A DNA stretch of 64,000 nucleotides from Isoetes taiwanensis (Eukaryota; Streptophyta; Lycopodiopsida; Isoetales; Isoetaceae). Of the stretch, positions 1 through 12,046 are shown one piece after another (the stretch's first letter is position 1; each line of letters begins with the position of its first letter). A program made the translations under genes and the position numbers. The notes below the pieces were generated by a model. That model was given only the letters and a program-made list of their open reading frames with translations, made no database searches and was not told the origin of the DNA. The stretch is taken from assembly GCA_021234155.1 (NCBI GenBank), contig JAJEKV010000054.1, positions 1,587,933-1,651,932 of the forward strand. Direction: 5' to 3'.

Positions 1-1320
1 TGCTGCTTGGCGACATGCATTCCTGGAACCATATTTATGTTCTTATTTTCTGGGGCCCTGTTTGGAGAATGAAAAGGTGTCAGTGTAGTTGTGTTCACAA
101 CCACAACTGAGGCATCTTGCTGCTATTTTCTTATTGGTCTGCCCGTTATGGACTGTTTGTGCCCAGAGAAGCTTAGATTCTTCAGAGGAGAGGTATGTCA
201 TTCTAAAGGAGAGTGACAATGTTGGTGGGTTATGCTTAATATTGTGGAGAAATGTTTAGTACCATGTTTCTTAAATGGAAGGATATCTCTTTTTATGACT
301 TACAGCCAGAGGAGAGAAGGCATTGTAGGAACCTGTCATTTTACGATATCTAAGTTGTATTTGCTAGTTCATATGTTGGAGGCATTCTAAGAAATGGTTG
401 ATTGCTGGCAGGTTGCAAAGTGGAAGCATAAGGTTCTCTACCACATGCTTTTTTTGCATGTCATGCGAAATTTACCAAATACTTTGGCATCACCAATTTT
501 GATATTCCTTTTGCAATTCTTTTAATTGCAACCTTGATTGGTCTTATTCTAGCTACAACCATGATAGTTCGAGTAAGCCTTTCACTTATTGGTTCCTCTG
601 TCTGATATTTATTATGTCAGCTATTTCAATTTCAGATTTTATACTAATTCACTTTTTTCTCCTGCAGGCTGGCCTTGCTTTAGAGGAGCTGAATTCACTG
701 TCCAGCTTATATGACTATAAGACCCTGACTACATTTTTCCTCATTGGTCTTATTTGCATCTTTCCAACCTTTGTGGATAGAAAAAGCTCCCCAATGCTCT
801 ATTTATGTGTAGTACATCATATATCCTTGTCCAACAACAATGGACCATGAGTTCACATGTGGACAAGATTATGTACATACTGACAGGCAATTCAATTTAC
901 TTATTTACTAGTCTTTTCTGGGGTTATAGTCTGAAGGTTGAGCAAATGAATTGCACCATCTTATGTATGGTGGCTTCTTATGTTGTGTTCTGACTTTTAG
1001 CCATTCCTGGTTAAGAATTGTTGTGGAGAGCTCTAGAGAAAAAAGGTTAACACCGAAGGTCATTTTTTAGAATTAACATGGAAACAAACAGGGGAACATC
1101 AAGAGGAGGTAATTGCTTATGTTCTTGCACTCTTTGTCACGAGGCATTTTGATGTTGCTAATCTGAAAGAAGCATTAGCCAACAATATGCATGCCAAGAA
1201 TTTACCATGGCTGCCAAACATGAAAAGCAAGGATTATAGCCAAGGAAAACTAATCTCTATACATTTAAACAAATCATTCAGAGGAAGCCTAAGATGCTAA
1301 TAAATGGGGCTAGGTAGCTT
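1..1320. other. Unassigned region with an 87-codon open stretch
   Basis: No gene is recognised. On the plus strand a frame is open from 1037 to a TAA at 1298-1300 (87 codons, preceded by an in-frame TAG at 1034). It reads as balanced, non-repetitive protein (for example EEVIAYVLALFVTRHFDVAN) but has no ATG near its start, so it could only be an exon or a decayed coding fragment. A 78-residue open frame at 614-850 contains a hydrophobic stretch (TTFFLIGLICIFPTF) and follows a pyrimidine-rich ctcctgcag, a possible 3' splice site near 668. I cannot match either to a family. Confidence 0.25.
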
Positions 1321-3435
1321 GAAGATAAAACCTCATTTTTTAAGGGTTTTGTACTGATTGAAGGGACTTTAATCTTCTTTCGTTCTCATTGGTTGACTAC
1401 AATTTTCATGACTAATTATTACTACAAATGTGGACTAAAAGAAAGATGTCCTAAATCACCACTTGCTTTTTTTATTCATTCTTAACGAAGTATCATATTG
1501 CAATGGCTGCCAAGTTCTACGATGAATTGCATTTCCAGACTAAACACCATATCAAACACTTCCGTTAAAAGCATCAACTTAGCTATGAATCTTACATTAT
1601 AAAGCATCATATCAACAAGTTTGTAGACCTCTCATGCTTTTCAATCTGATGATAATCAGTAGTTTCTTTGCCCTGGCATTTATGAACACTTAATGTCCAT
1701 GCTAATATTGATGGGACTTGAGTTCTTTTTGCAATTTCCACATTCCTTCCAAGACACTCCAGCTTTGGTCCAACAAGCCTTTCAAAGAGTATATATTAGA
1801 ATCTTGATACAAACAGTACACTTTTTGGAGCTTCAAACTGCATGGATTTACATAATCTCCAGCATTTAAACTCTGGCGAAAACCTTTATTTACCATTTAA
1901 GAACCAATGAAAGGCAACTCCCAATAAAAATTATATAAATCTGAAGAAACATACTATACATATGAAAATCACCTGCCTCAAGAAAAATCTTCTAAGATCC
2001 ACCGTTTCATATCCATCATCTTTTCTCAAAAACAAGAATCACTAAAATAGCATAGTCCTTTAATTCACATAAAAATTTGCCAATAATAAAACTTATCAAT
2101 GTCAAAGTGGCTTAGATCTGCTCATTGCTATCTTCAGCCAGAGTTTCATGTTCCCATTGAAATGCAGCACAGTTCCATTCTCAATAGCCTTGCATTCAAC
2201 GTTTGAATTATAACCTAATCCCAAAATATGCCACCTGTGATCTTAGCAGCTCAGTGAGCCCATGAAACACGAGTAAACATGGTGGACGTGTGCCAATATC
2301 TTGTCAACACTTGACTCAAGCAACAAGATTCAAATGGTAAAGGCTCTTCAGTACTAATTCAGCTGCTAACTGCCCAAATGTACTGCTTTATACAGCAGCT
2401 GCAATTGCCCATTCTTCTGATGCCTGTATGTGATTGTGAACCTTCAGCTTTATGATCATTGTAGCACTATCATAATGAAGCTCCTTACCTTAATAACTAA
2501 AAGGGAAAGCTTCCGCATAATTGGCTGAGCCTCTGCAGCTATGATGTCAGTTCCTCTTATTGTGTATTAAGTTTGTCGTCGCCTTGTCATAAGCTATGCA
2601 ACCAAGCTTCACAAGAACTGGCTGACCTTAAAGACCATTACTTACATCCCTCAATGGCAACTTAGAGCTCTTATCCAAACAAAGTTGTCATGGCAACTGC
2701 ACAATCTACTATGGTTGTGGTTACAGCCATTTTGCCTTCCTCCAGTCCAGTGTTTCCAGTAAAACCATCACCATATAGATTAGCACATATAGACTGCTAA
2801 TCTTGAGAAAAGACGTTCAATCTTTGTCAAACCTTTCAATCTCATCATGAAAAATGATGGAGCATTTGACGACATGACAGCTCTATTGCTAAGAAGGAAA
2901 GCTCAGTTATTAATAAATCAATAAAAATAAAGAACATGTATTTGTATTAGCTTGGTCTCTGGCTTGAACTACATGTATTCGCATCCTAGGGATGGTTCAA
3001 GGGATGGTGTCTCTGCATTCTTTTTTTGTGCTAGCATTCAAACACCTTGTATTGCATCCAAGACCTTCCATATAACCGCGATGGACGTTTATCTGCAGAT
3101 TGGAAAGAAATGCCAATAAGGCTTGTAATTAATTGAACAAAAGGGAAATGAAGCATCGAGGTCTTTCTAATACACTGACCTTCTAACATGTAATATGGCT
3201 ATGGACATTTAAAAAAAAAGGAACCTTACGTCACCATGTCCTTTATCATCAAACATGCATATGCAATAGAATTCAACATACAAAAGTTTGTAGATGAATA
3301 TCCTCCTCATCAACATTTCCAATAAGAGCCGATGCTATGAACAATGTATATCTGTAAGATATGTGGAAAAAAAATGTGTATATCTAATTCAACTTATGCA
3401 TGTGTACATATGTCACTGGTAGTGCAGTGACTAAC
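1321..3435. other. Intergenic sequence, nothing recognisable
   Basis: AT-rich sequence with stops in all frames. The longest open frame is 64 codons (minus, 1702-1896) and shows no family features. No repeat array or terminal repeat was seen. Confidence 0.5.
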
Positions 3436-3441
3436 TGCAGC

Positions 3442-3877
3442 TCCAAAAGCACTGCAACTAAATCTGAAACTATAAATTCACCTGCCACTATATTACAAAC
3501 TGTCACTATCCCTGCAACTATAACTACCTACTATAACTATGAGCGTTCCAAAAGCACTGCAACTAAATCTATAACTGCAACTATAAATTCAACTGCCACT
3601 ATATTACAAACTGTCACTATCCCTGCAACTATAACTACCTACTATAACTATGAGAGTTCCAAAAGCACTGCAACTAAATCTATAACTGCAACTATAAATT
3701 CAACTGCCACTATATTACAAACCGTCACTATCCCTCGCAACTATAACTACCTACTATAACTATGAGAGTTCCGAAAGCACTGCAACTAAATCTATAACTG
3801 CAACTATAAATTCAACTGCCACTATATTACAAACTGTCACTATCCCTGCAACTATAACTACCTACTATAACTATGAC
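3442..3877 (+). repeat. Minisatellite, four tandem copies of ~105-112 bp
   Basis: Copies begin with tccRAAAGCACTGCAACTAAA at 3442, 3547, 3658 and 3770, so the spacings are 105, 111 and 112 bp. Copy 1 lacks six bases relative to the others (ctgaaact against ctataactgcaact). Copy 3 carries one extra base (ccctcgcaac). Each unit has internal sub-repeats of the type actataact. Copies 1 to 3 are open in one plus frame (Thr/Ile/Tyr-rich, 119 codons from 3400) only because 105 and 111 are multiples of three; the extra base in copy 3 breaks it. I read this as a minisatellite and not as a gene. Confidence 0.9.
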
Positions 3878-5985
3878 TATGACAGCAACAATTGTAGCTG
3901 CGACACCAATTGCAACTATGCAGACCAAGTGGAATGTTTGCTTAACTGAACTTCCAATATACAGATAGTCTGTTGCATTTAAGTGGACCAACTAGCAACC
4001 AATTCAAGCAGTCAATTTGATGTGTCAAACAATTATGAAATGAAAGATTTCAAATCTATATAGCACGGAAAGAAAAGATGCACCTAGATATATTTCATGT
4101 TGCTTGTTCTAATTCCTCCATCTTGGTTGCATGCAGACTGCTCCCTCCATATATAATGTTTTGGAGATGGGATATGACAACAGCAAATGCAACCCATGAA
4201 AATAACACGCAAGAAATTCACATTAGTAGTAAATGATATGCCTAGCAGGGGGTAGAACACACAAATCTCCAATCCGAAACTTTTAAATCCATCAGGTTAA
4301 GTTAAACAAATAACATCCCAAGAAAGTTTACAGATTAAAAGTAACATAATTTCTATAACAGTACTGAAATGATAGGACCTAGGTACAACATTCAAATCTC
4401 TGATTCAAAATTTTAAGATCCATCAAAATAACCTAAGAAATAACATAATCTATAAAAATCTAAACTATTAAACCATAAATGTGTAGTAGGAAGTAGCTAG
4501 ATACAGACCTGTCACAGCAGATAGGATCAAAGACGACGTGCATCTTTCACGACATGTCATGTCTTACACCATATCCATTGTTATGATCATTGCTCCATTG
4601 CAGCAAAGAGATCTGATGTATCACCAATATTATCTCTGATCTCAATCTGGTCCATGGCTACCAGCTTTGAGACTATTTTTGAGCAAAGACTCTGAATGTG
4701 TCGTTTAAACAGTAGCAAAATTAATTTCTGAATGTCCTTTTGAATATTAGTCAGACTATAATGGGCCAAACAAGGCAAATAAAAATCAAGATAGAACTTC
4801 AAATTTCCATGTGTGATCAGCAGTGCTAATAACGTATGCATGTGCTGAACCATAACAACGAAAAACAGGTAGCAGTTTTACTTACGCTGTATGGAGAACT
4901 GCAGACAAGTTAGCAGTACATACGAAGATCCAAATTTGGAAAAGAAATTCTTTTCGGACATCCAATAACCACAAGACACAGAGAAATGGCAGCTAAACAA
5001 GGCAAGGGTTTTTATTTTTTTAACATTCATGACGTGATCCACATTGGACATGCCACAACTCCTTTATTACCTGTAGTAATCAAAAGAAATCATATGTTCC
5101 TTGAAACCCTATCTCCAGATCCTGCACAAAATTTGCCAGCTTTGGGATATCTTGATATAGAATTGGAATTATGATTTGGAATGAATAAATATTACATTTC
5201 TGCCACAGACAGGAATGGCCTTCCTGAATGCAAAAGCTCGTTGCCTATAACTTGTGCTGCCATAGCAAACCCTAAAATCTATTATCGCTGCAAACTCTGT
5301 GCACATATCTATCAATCTCAAAGGGCCTAATTGATCATACTTATCTTCTTGATATGCTACTATAGTCAAGAATACTCAGTGGTAGAATGACGCGGTTAGC
5401 ATGTGGTATGATGATGCACCAAACTTTTGATCCGAGAAAGAGAACCAGCCTCGTTGCAGTTTATTGGGCGGTGCCACGATGGTGGTTGGGCAATTCAAAT
5501 TAAAAATACGCAACAAACTAATAAACTAACTATTTTTCCGACTAAATTTGGGGGGACAGGGGGACAAACATATTGAGACACTATATTGTACTTTAACCCC
5601 TTGGTATAAAAGAAGTCGCATGGTCCAGTCCCAAAGCTTAATTGTTCTACATTTAACTTGCATAGAGAGCTTTCTTTCCACCAAACAATCCTCTTATCTA
5701 CGTTCCATCTATAGTTATTTTTTCCAAAAAAACTGTGCAAGCTTCTCGTTCTTCCAAATGCTAGTGAGGGCAGAGTATACTGTCTTCTGATAATCCTTCT
5801 TGCTAGTTTTGGCAAGCTCTACTTTTTTAAGGCTGAAGAATCTGAGGACTCTGAGCTGGAATCAGATGTGGAAGAGTTAGGGGTGTGCTTGGAACATGTC
5901 GGGGCGACAACAGCCCATCACAAGGCCCCTTAAAATTAACTCGCATTTATAATCATAATGGAAACTGGTATAAGAGTGGTTTTTA
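3878..5985. other. Unassigned region
   Basis: No supported gene. The most protein-like stretch is an 88-codon minus frame at 4587-4853, ending IGDTSDLFAAMEQ, which I do not recognise. A 106-codon minus frame at 5495-5815 lies downstream, in the minus sense, of the LINE RT scrap at 5.99-6.43 kb and might be part of the same decayed element, but no motif supports that. Confidence 0.35.
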
Positions 5986-5989
5986 CTAC

Positions 5990-6430
5990 ATGTAATTCAG
6001 AATGTCAAGAAAAACTTCTACATTAATAGCGTCCTGCATCTCCATAAGCTTTTCCCAAGGCACAGTGTCAAATGTCTTTTTCAAGTCCAAGAAGCATATA
6101 TACATTGACCTATTTATCCTCTTAGACTTCTCAATGGCCACACATATTGTTGCTAGATAGTCTATAGTAGAATAATTTGCACGAAAACTAGCTTGCCCCT
6201 TAGCTCTGGTATCTTGATCTCAGCCCATCTAGACTTTTTCTCCACCATCGTCCCAAAAAGCTTTTCCATAAGATTGCTTATCATGATTGTATGATAGTTG
6301 CTTGCGTTTGCTTTATTCCCGCCCTTTTAGTTAAGGACAATGCGACTTAATTGCCATTTCTTCAAAAATCATAGAGCCATAACTGCGTTAAACAACTCAA
6401 TAATCTCATCCATACTGCGTTCCTTGCCCA
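5990..6430 (-). pseudogene. LINE reverse transcriptase fragment
   Basis: Read on the minus strand, this stretch gives successive RT motifs of a non-LTR retrotransposon: GNKANASNYHTIMIS (6.28-6.33 kb; the family usually has a [DN]-x-NYRPI/RTIM block), then EKLFGT, then RWAEIKIPEL, then ASFRANYSTIDYL (the 'gFR...ST.D' block), then CFLDLKKTFDTVPWEKL (6.05-6.11 kb). The last is RT motif A, F-x-D-hhh-x-F-D. It holds the first catalytic Asp. The order and spacing fit the RT palm and fingers. It resembles the RT of copies A and B at 9-12 and 17-19 kb (NYRTIMV, STIDHIF, FVDFAKAF), so it is probably an older relative of that family. The YADD motif and both ends are missing. Confidence 0.75.
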
Positions 6431-6744
6431 TTTTGTCATCTCTGCACTAAGCCCAGCTATATCTGTGGCGCTTTCTTGAGATATCAGGAGATGGCGGATT
6501 CAACTGGCCTAATGGTGCTCAAGGATGAGAGTTGTAGCTAGGCATAATAGATGGTATGCACGTTCGTCCTAGACTTTCTGGCCTTTAGCGTACTAATTAC
6601 GTCCTTCAAATAATGTCCGATCATCCTCCCTAGATTATCACACACACTGATTCCTTGACTCGTCCTGGAGGAGGACAATTTTCAAGCTCAATGCTCAGTA
6701 TTTGGCTCATGAATTTCTTGAGGGCTGCAAGCAGGCTTGGGTAA

Positions 6745-8290
6745 CCACTGCCGAGCCCCATGAGAATGCTAGTGTCTTCTCTCGATAATGTGAAACCTCT
6801 TGCAAAGCAATTGGGTCGCGAGTGGATTCAACGAAAGAGGGCTATTTTGAAACACAAGTACGATGAGTTAGAGCAGCTCAGGATCCAAAATGTCAATCAT
6901 GCACGAGAGATGGAACTAATGAAATAGATTCAGGACCTTGAGGACGCAGAGATAAGAGTAGACAAAGGGAAAGCAGGTCTTTCTTGGCTTAGAGATGGAG
7001 ATACTTTTTTCAATTCTGATTGCTCAAAATGTCAAAATTTGGCTTTATCCTCTTTGTACTTCGAATGATCATCTTATTTTCCTCCCAAGCAGTTGAAGCA
7101 TTTTTTATCATCACACTTTAGTTCTCTTGTCTAGAATAAGTCTCTCCTGTTTGAGGTTGAGGCACTAGACGTTGTATTGTTTTTCAAGAAACCCACCCCC
7201 CTCCCCCCCAAAGTGACAATGCTTGGAAGCTCCATTCACCATTCGGGATCTCGAGGAGGCTATATTCCTCATTGCTAATGATAAGTGTCCAGGTAGGAAT
7301 GGCATTTCTGTGGAGTTCTTAGTGTCTCGTGGGAGTGGACATCTAACTTGCTTTGGCCAAGGGGGTTGCACATTTATAGTGCGTAAATAACATCAGCGAA
7401 CACTTTTAGGGGTTTTCTATTAGCATTTGCTTACGTATACATGCCAAAAATAATATGCAAGTATGGCCTTAGTTGCATGAAAAATATACTAGGGGGTATA
7501 GAATATGCATAAAAATATGTAAAAAAAGTTGAATATGTGAGGAGAAAACATATAAAATTTTACTATTTTCTATATAGAAATATTTTATGCAGTATACATG
7601 CAGAGGGATGGGTAGGATTATGAAAACGGGTTTTCCGTTACGAAAGTGATAAATAAAGGGTTTTTACCTGATCCCATCTTTGCAGATAACATCCAATATA
7701 CATATAGGTGAATCCCCCAGGGCTTTGGCAAGTATATGAAGATTTTTGCAATCTCAACTCCTTTAAAATCTTAAATACTAGCATCATCATGCTCATTCCA
7801 AAGGCCAAAGAGCCTTTGAAGATTTCTCATTGGAGGCCCATTACTCTTCTACAATGGATTACAAGATCATAGCCAAGGCATATACAGAGAAGTTGAAGTT
7901 CATATTGGGGGACTCCATTAGTCATAGCAGTTTGGTTGTTTGCCTGGACGCTATATCCTAGACAATGTAGCAACTATTAAAGGCTTGTATTGGGCACAAT
8001 ATACCAAGGAAACAACTTGTATTTCTGAAGCTTGACTTCATCAAAGCATATGACAATGTTTCTTGAACCTTTCGCATGCGTATTATGCATAAGCTGGAAT
8101 TCATACCAATCTTTTGTGAAATAGTTCGGAAGTTATTGAAGTCTGCAAAGGCAACCATCTTACTTCAAGGAGAGCCTTCCAGCATTTTTGACATGGGGAC
8201 AAGTATCAGGTAAGGATGTCCAATGCGCCTTTTCTTTTTAAGAGGGTGGCGGAGGTTTTAAGAGGTACTGTTGTTGCATCTTGATGAGGA
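6745..8290 (+). pseudogene. L1-like LINE ORF2 fragment, split by a DNA transposon
   Basis: The plus strand shows a decayed L1-type ORF2. A charged pre-RT segment (IQRKRAILKHKYDELEQLR, ~6.82-6.88 kb) leads to GLSWLRDGDTFF (~6.98 kb; usual form W-L-x-x-G-D-x-N-T-K-F-F). Next come DKCPGRNGISVEF (7.28-7.32 kb; usual form DKSPGPDG), MLIPKAKEPLKISHWRPITLL (7.79-7.85 kb), KIIAKAYTEKLK, LDFIKAYDNV (motif A, ~8.03-8.06 kb) and R-stop-GCP (8.21 kb; usual form RQGCPL). There are several stops and frameshifts, and no YxDD was found after 8.29 kb. The interval 7358-7721 is foreign. Without it and one copy of the 8-bp duplication, the frame reads straight from TSNLLWQV into YEDFCNLNSF and on to LIPK. Confidence 0.85.
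7358..7721. mobile_element. hAT-like non-autonomous DNA element (364 bp)
   Basis: An 8-bp direct repeat GCTTTGGC lies at 7350-7357 and again at 7722-7729. Between these copies the ends are imperfect inverted repeats: the left end reads CAAGGGGGTTGCACATTTAT and the reverse complement of the right end reads CCTGGGGGATTCACCTATAT. The interior is AT-rich and non-coding. An 8-bp target duplication and short imperfect inverted ends starting with C-A-purine are characteristic of the hAT superfamily; the size is that of a MITE. The insertion sits in an L1-like ORF2, and the LINE frame is continuous across the empty site. No transposase is encoded, so an autonomous partner elsewhere must be assumed. 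The assignment to hAT rests on duplication length and end sequence only. Confidence 0.8.
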
Positions 8291-9120
8291 TTGTTATTGG
8301 TCTTCTTTTTAGAAAGCCAAGCCTACTTGATTTTTTCCGTTGCTGGCCTTTTACCTTTTGGCAAATCAGAATCAAATTTTGGTTAAGATAATGGAAGGTT
8401 GTTGAAGCCGATTTGAATGTCCATTACCTTCGAACTTGAACTCCTTACCTGTAAAGAGTTAGACCAATTCAAAGAAATGGTTTTAGAGATACAAATGGTG
8501 GGAAATTTTGTCTGAGGGAAGAACTTGACTAAGCTTGCTTCCTATGGCTAAAAGGTGATTATGGGTCTAGAGAGAATGGGGCAAATTAGAACAATTGATC
8601 TAGGTAATACTTGATATGTTCGAGTGGTCTCTATGGATGAAATCTGGGAACCATTTCATAACATAAACAGTAATGCTTCCTCAGATATTTAATTTCTTAT
8701 TTATGCAAGTAATTGACATCTATTTTATCTCTGCAGATAACTTAAAAAGTCTTGGTGTCAAGCTTAGGAATAGAGGATATGGAGTAATGGTTGACTTGGG
8801 TGATCCAATACTTGACCTCACTTGGGGTAGGACATGAATCAGGGAAATGGCAAATGAGGCCCTTGTCAAGGAAGTTGTTGTATCAGGAAAATCATGGATA
8901 GATTTGGGATGAACTAGCAAGGGGGCTTTAGTGCAGATTGGGAGCCGAGGCTTAATGCCACAACCTAAGCCAATCATGGGGACCATAGTAGATCAATGGA
9001 GTGAGAGGGCGAAGGACGGCAAGGGAGAAAGAAGCACAAAAAAAGAGAAAATTGAACAAAAAGAAAGGGAAAAGCTAACTGGCAATGGCAAACCTTCAAA
9101 TTATCAAATCCTAATAAGTT
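8291..9120. other. Spacer between two LINE fragments
   Basis: No gene is recognised. After a possible 3' splice-like ctctgcag (~8730-8737) a plus-strand frame reads for about 30 codons (NLKSLGVKLRNRGYGVMVDL) to a stop near 8838, and another open frame runs from 8931 to 9125 and ends in a Lys/Glu-rich tail. They could be decayed exon or LINE sequence; I cannot decide. Confidence 0.25.
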
Positions 9121-9125
9121 CTTAG

Positions 9126-9590
9126 GTGACACGGTATGGCCGGCAGCTGCTGTTGCTGGGCAGTATCTTTGACCTGGTCATTTGCAATGGGCTGGCACAG
9201 TGGCCGTCCTCCAGCCGCTTCACTTGTAGACAGGAGAACCAGGGGGGCGGCACCAGTGTGGTGGATTACGTGCTAGCAGACGAGCAATGCCTACACTTGA
9301 TCACTCGCTTCAGTGTCGGGACAGGTGGCCGGGACGAGGAAGTAGACTCCGACCATCAGCCCCTGTTCTTGCAGATAGATTGGCAGGCCAACCGAGCACC
9401 CATTGCCCCAACACCCCATGTACCACGGTTGCGTCTGGACTATGATCATGCGGCGGTCTATGCGAGGATGCTTGAGCATGAGCTGCCGGGAGTGCTGCAA
9501 CTCCCCACACTTCAACAAAGAGATGGCCCACCAAACCAGGCTCCGAGGGTAGGGGACGATGCTTTGGGAGAGGCCGCCGACGATCCATAG
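9126..9590 (+). pseudogene. LINE copy A endonuclease remnant
   Basis: A 154-codon open frame whose first ~85 residues form the C-terminal half of an exonuclease-endonuclease-phosphatase fold: DLVICNG, then a Ser/Gly-rich stretch, VVDYVLADE, and SDHQPLFLQIDW. In this family the SDH motif closes the active site that nicks target DNA before reverse transcription. The N-terminal half, with its metal-binding Asn and Glu, is absent because the element begins here. The remainder of the frame is linker. Confidence 0.75.
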
Positions 9591-11897
9591 GGGCTGCAAC
9601 CACCTTCCCCGCAATCACCGGGTTCGATGACGAATGTCGGAATCAAACGATGGCTCCGCCAAGTGCCGGACCCACCATTCGCCAAAAGCCGTCCGTCCAA
9701 TACCGCTCCTTCCTCAAGACCAAGAAAGCCGTGTATCTTAAGGAGCACCAAAGAATGATGTTTGGTCTTCTAGACCGCCACCCCGGGGCCTTCGAGAAAG
9801 GTCTTGAGTAAGCCTGCATGACCCACATGAAATATTACCCCTAACAATGGGTGAGATACTTGCAGCAGTATATGACCCAATGGGAAGCCGCACACCATTC
9901 TCCTCCATGACAGACCCACCTATCGGTCATTACCGAAGGGATGTCATAATGGGCCTGCAACGCCTCGCTAATCGGAAGGCGCAGATTTGGATGGTATGCA
10001 AAGAGCTTCTCAAGTGGGCGGGCCCCCAATGGTGCCTGGTTCTCACAAAGACTCTTCAACAGAGGGCATTGCAAGAAGGCTTCCCCGACCGGACTACCCG
10101 GTAGAGTTGTGCCCATATACAAAGCGGGGGACCCCCACCGTGACCAACTATCGTACCATTATGGTCGGATTACTGTCTTTGCCAAGTTGCTTTGCGGGAT
10201 TCTTGAGCGATTGACACTTTGGGCGAGGGATGGAGAAGTCTTGGGCTCTCGCAGCAAAGCTTCGCCCGGATTCTACTATTGACCATATCTTCACTCTGCG
10301 AACACTCATAGAGGATAGCCTAATCGGCGCCAGAATCCGGTGACTTTGTTGCTTTGTGGATTTCGCAAAGGCTTTTGACACACAAAGCCTCGGGATAAGT
10401 TGTGGGACAGATTGAGACAGACTAGGGACCCCGTCGACTTGCGAGAATGCTATATACGCATTCTATAATGAGGCTTTCTCTAGTCGCCTCACACCGCTTG
10501 TCGGGAGCCCATTGTTAGTAGCATTGGGGTGCGCCAGGGCTGCCCTCTATCCCCAGACGCTCTTCGGCTTGTACATTGACCAGCTAGAAGAATGGCTAGC
10601 CGAAAGCACCTGAGGGGGGCGCCAGTTGATGCACCACATAATCCGCAACTCATATATGCCGATGATGTTGACTCCGCGATATACCCCGGAGGACATGCAA
10701 CGCCACCGGATGCTTTGGACACTTTCTCGCCAATTCAATCGACATGAGAGTTAACTTGGCCAAGACAAGGGTGCTGCCGGTCCCATCATCCCGCACCCAC
10801 GCCTTCCCTCATTCACTTACCGTAAGGTGTAGTGGAGGTGGCTCGGGCCTTTATAAGTATTTGGGCATTGAGTTTTCTACTACCACACACCGGATGCATC
10901 CATCGTTACGGGTCACCGCAGTCCGGAAAGCCCTCAGATGCAATGCAAAACAACAAATACAAGGCGTAGTCAGATGCATGGGGTCACCAGCACACTTGTT
11001 CGTGGCCTTGGTTGAACCGGTCCTCCTCTATGGGGCGTAAGTGGGGGGCGGTGATATCCCTCACCACTTGGAACGATCTAGAGCAGTGTACGAAGGCCTT
11101 CTTGGCCCTAATCGGAGTGAAATCCACGGTCCCCATATCGATCTTGCTCCAGAGAGAAAGCTTCCTTCCATTACGAGGGTCAAGTACTGAACGTCACATT
11201 ATTTACTTCCGGAAGGTGGTGGCTATGGATGAAGCCCGGCTGCCCAACCTTGCTTTGGCAAGGCGATGGGCCCGCAGCGACTCAAAGCCCGGGCTGGAAA
11301 GACAAGCAAGCCCAATGGTTCTCGCTATGGAATGTGCAGCACACGATGTGGACCGGTGCATACACCGAAGGAACGCTACGCCCTTGAAGCAAAGATTTGA
11401 TGCTTGCTTCATGGCCAAGCTTTGGGATGCAGAGGCCCCGGCACATGTCAAGGTGGCAAATTATCGACAAAGAGTTAATCCCATGCTCACGAGGGGCCCA
11501 CACCACTACCGCGCGCACCCATCTACCCATGAAAAAGCATGGTGATTGCTTCCATTCGCGACAGTGCACACCACCTCCGCATTGAGACAGGGAGATGGAT
11601 TCGGGGGCCGCGTGCACGAGTCCGCCGCTGCCGCCAACAGGCGCCATTGAGGATGAAAGTCACGCCCTCCGCCTCGTCCGACGAGAGCATATCCGGCCTC
11701 TGTATGCTCTGCTAGTTAGTTAATGCCCCATCGCCTTGCATGAGCTAATCGAGCACGGCCTCTCAGAGGGGCTTGTTGGGATCAGACCGGAGGTAATGGA
11801 TACGCTGACTCGCTTATGCCCCCCTGTCTGACATTAACCTCAGTTGTACTTGTGATTATGTATATAACTGTGCAGTATGTCAGCATCCTTATTGCTA

Positions 11898-12046
11898 CTA
11901 AGGTTTTTTCCCGAAAACCCTTCGGGGCGGGGGGTTTTTTAATCCTGGTAGTAATACGCCTGCTGCTCTCTCTTTGTACTTGGGTCCCATAGGCCAGTTG
12001 GTCTCCGTGGACGATAAAATCATATTCTATTCTATTCTATTCTAGT
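11898..12046 (+). other. LINE copy A 3' end: hairpin, conserved box, ATTCT tail
   Basis: A short stem-loop CCCGAA/TTCGGG (10-20 bp apart; arms at 11910-11915 and 11921-11926) is followed by a T run and the box GTCCCATAGGCC...GTGGACGATAAAA (~11983-12019), which is shared with LINE copy B. The element then ends in four to five ATTCT units (12023-12044). In many LINEs a 3' structure is the RT recognition site, and simple-repeat tails replace poly(A); both are inferred here. Confidence 0.7.

Larger units (their letters stand above)
9122..12046 (+). mobile_element. LINE copy A, 5'-truncated, heavily mutated
   Basis: This is a non-LTR retrotransposon truncated inside its endonuclease. Endonuclease end: YGRQLLLLGSIFDLVICNG, SVVDYVLA, then SDHQPL (9.13-9.36 kb; SDH is the conserved catalytic end of AP-type endonucleases). 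RT: NYRTIMV (10.15 kb), CFVDFAKAFD (10.35 kb, motif A), GVRQGCPLSP (10.52-10.56 kb) and YADD at 10655-10666 (catalytic Asp pair). Then come MRVNLAKTRV, YKYLGIEF and LVEPVLLYGA (10.74-11.04 kb) and the downstream region to ~11.8 kb. Many frameshifts break the frame. Its 3' UTR matches copy B (17.35-19.35 kb, opposite strand) in the box around GTCCCATAGGCC and GGACGATAAAA, and it ends in an ATTCT microsatellite. The 5' truncation and repeat tail fit target-primed reverse transcription. Confidence 0.9.

Noticed and set aside
614-850. Hydrophobic 78-codon frame considered as the end of a reticulon-like or multi-pass membrane protein
   Set aside because: Only general hydrophobicity fits; no conserved motif of those families could be matched.
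5374-5460. Sequence CTCAGTGGTAGAATGACGCGGTTAGC resembling a tRNA A box, plus an ATGATGA like a snoRNA C box
   Set aside because: No matching B box (GGTTCGANTCC), no cloverleaf and no D box (CTGA) at the right distance. Probably chance.
11282-11647. Minus-strand 121-codon and 82-codon frames
   Set aside because: Antisense shadows of LINE copy A's C-terminal coding region.
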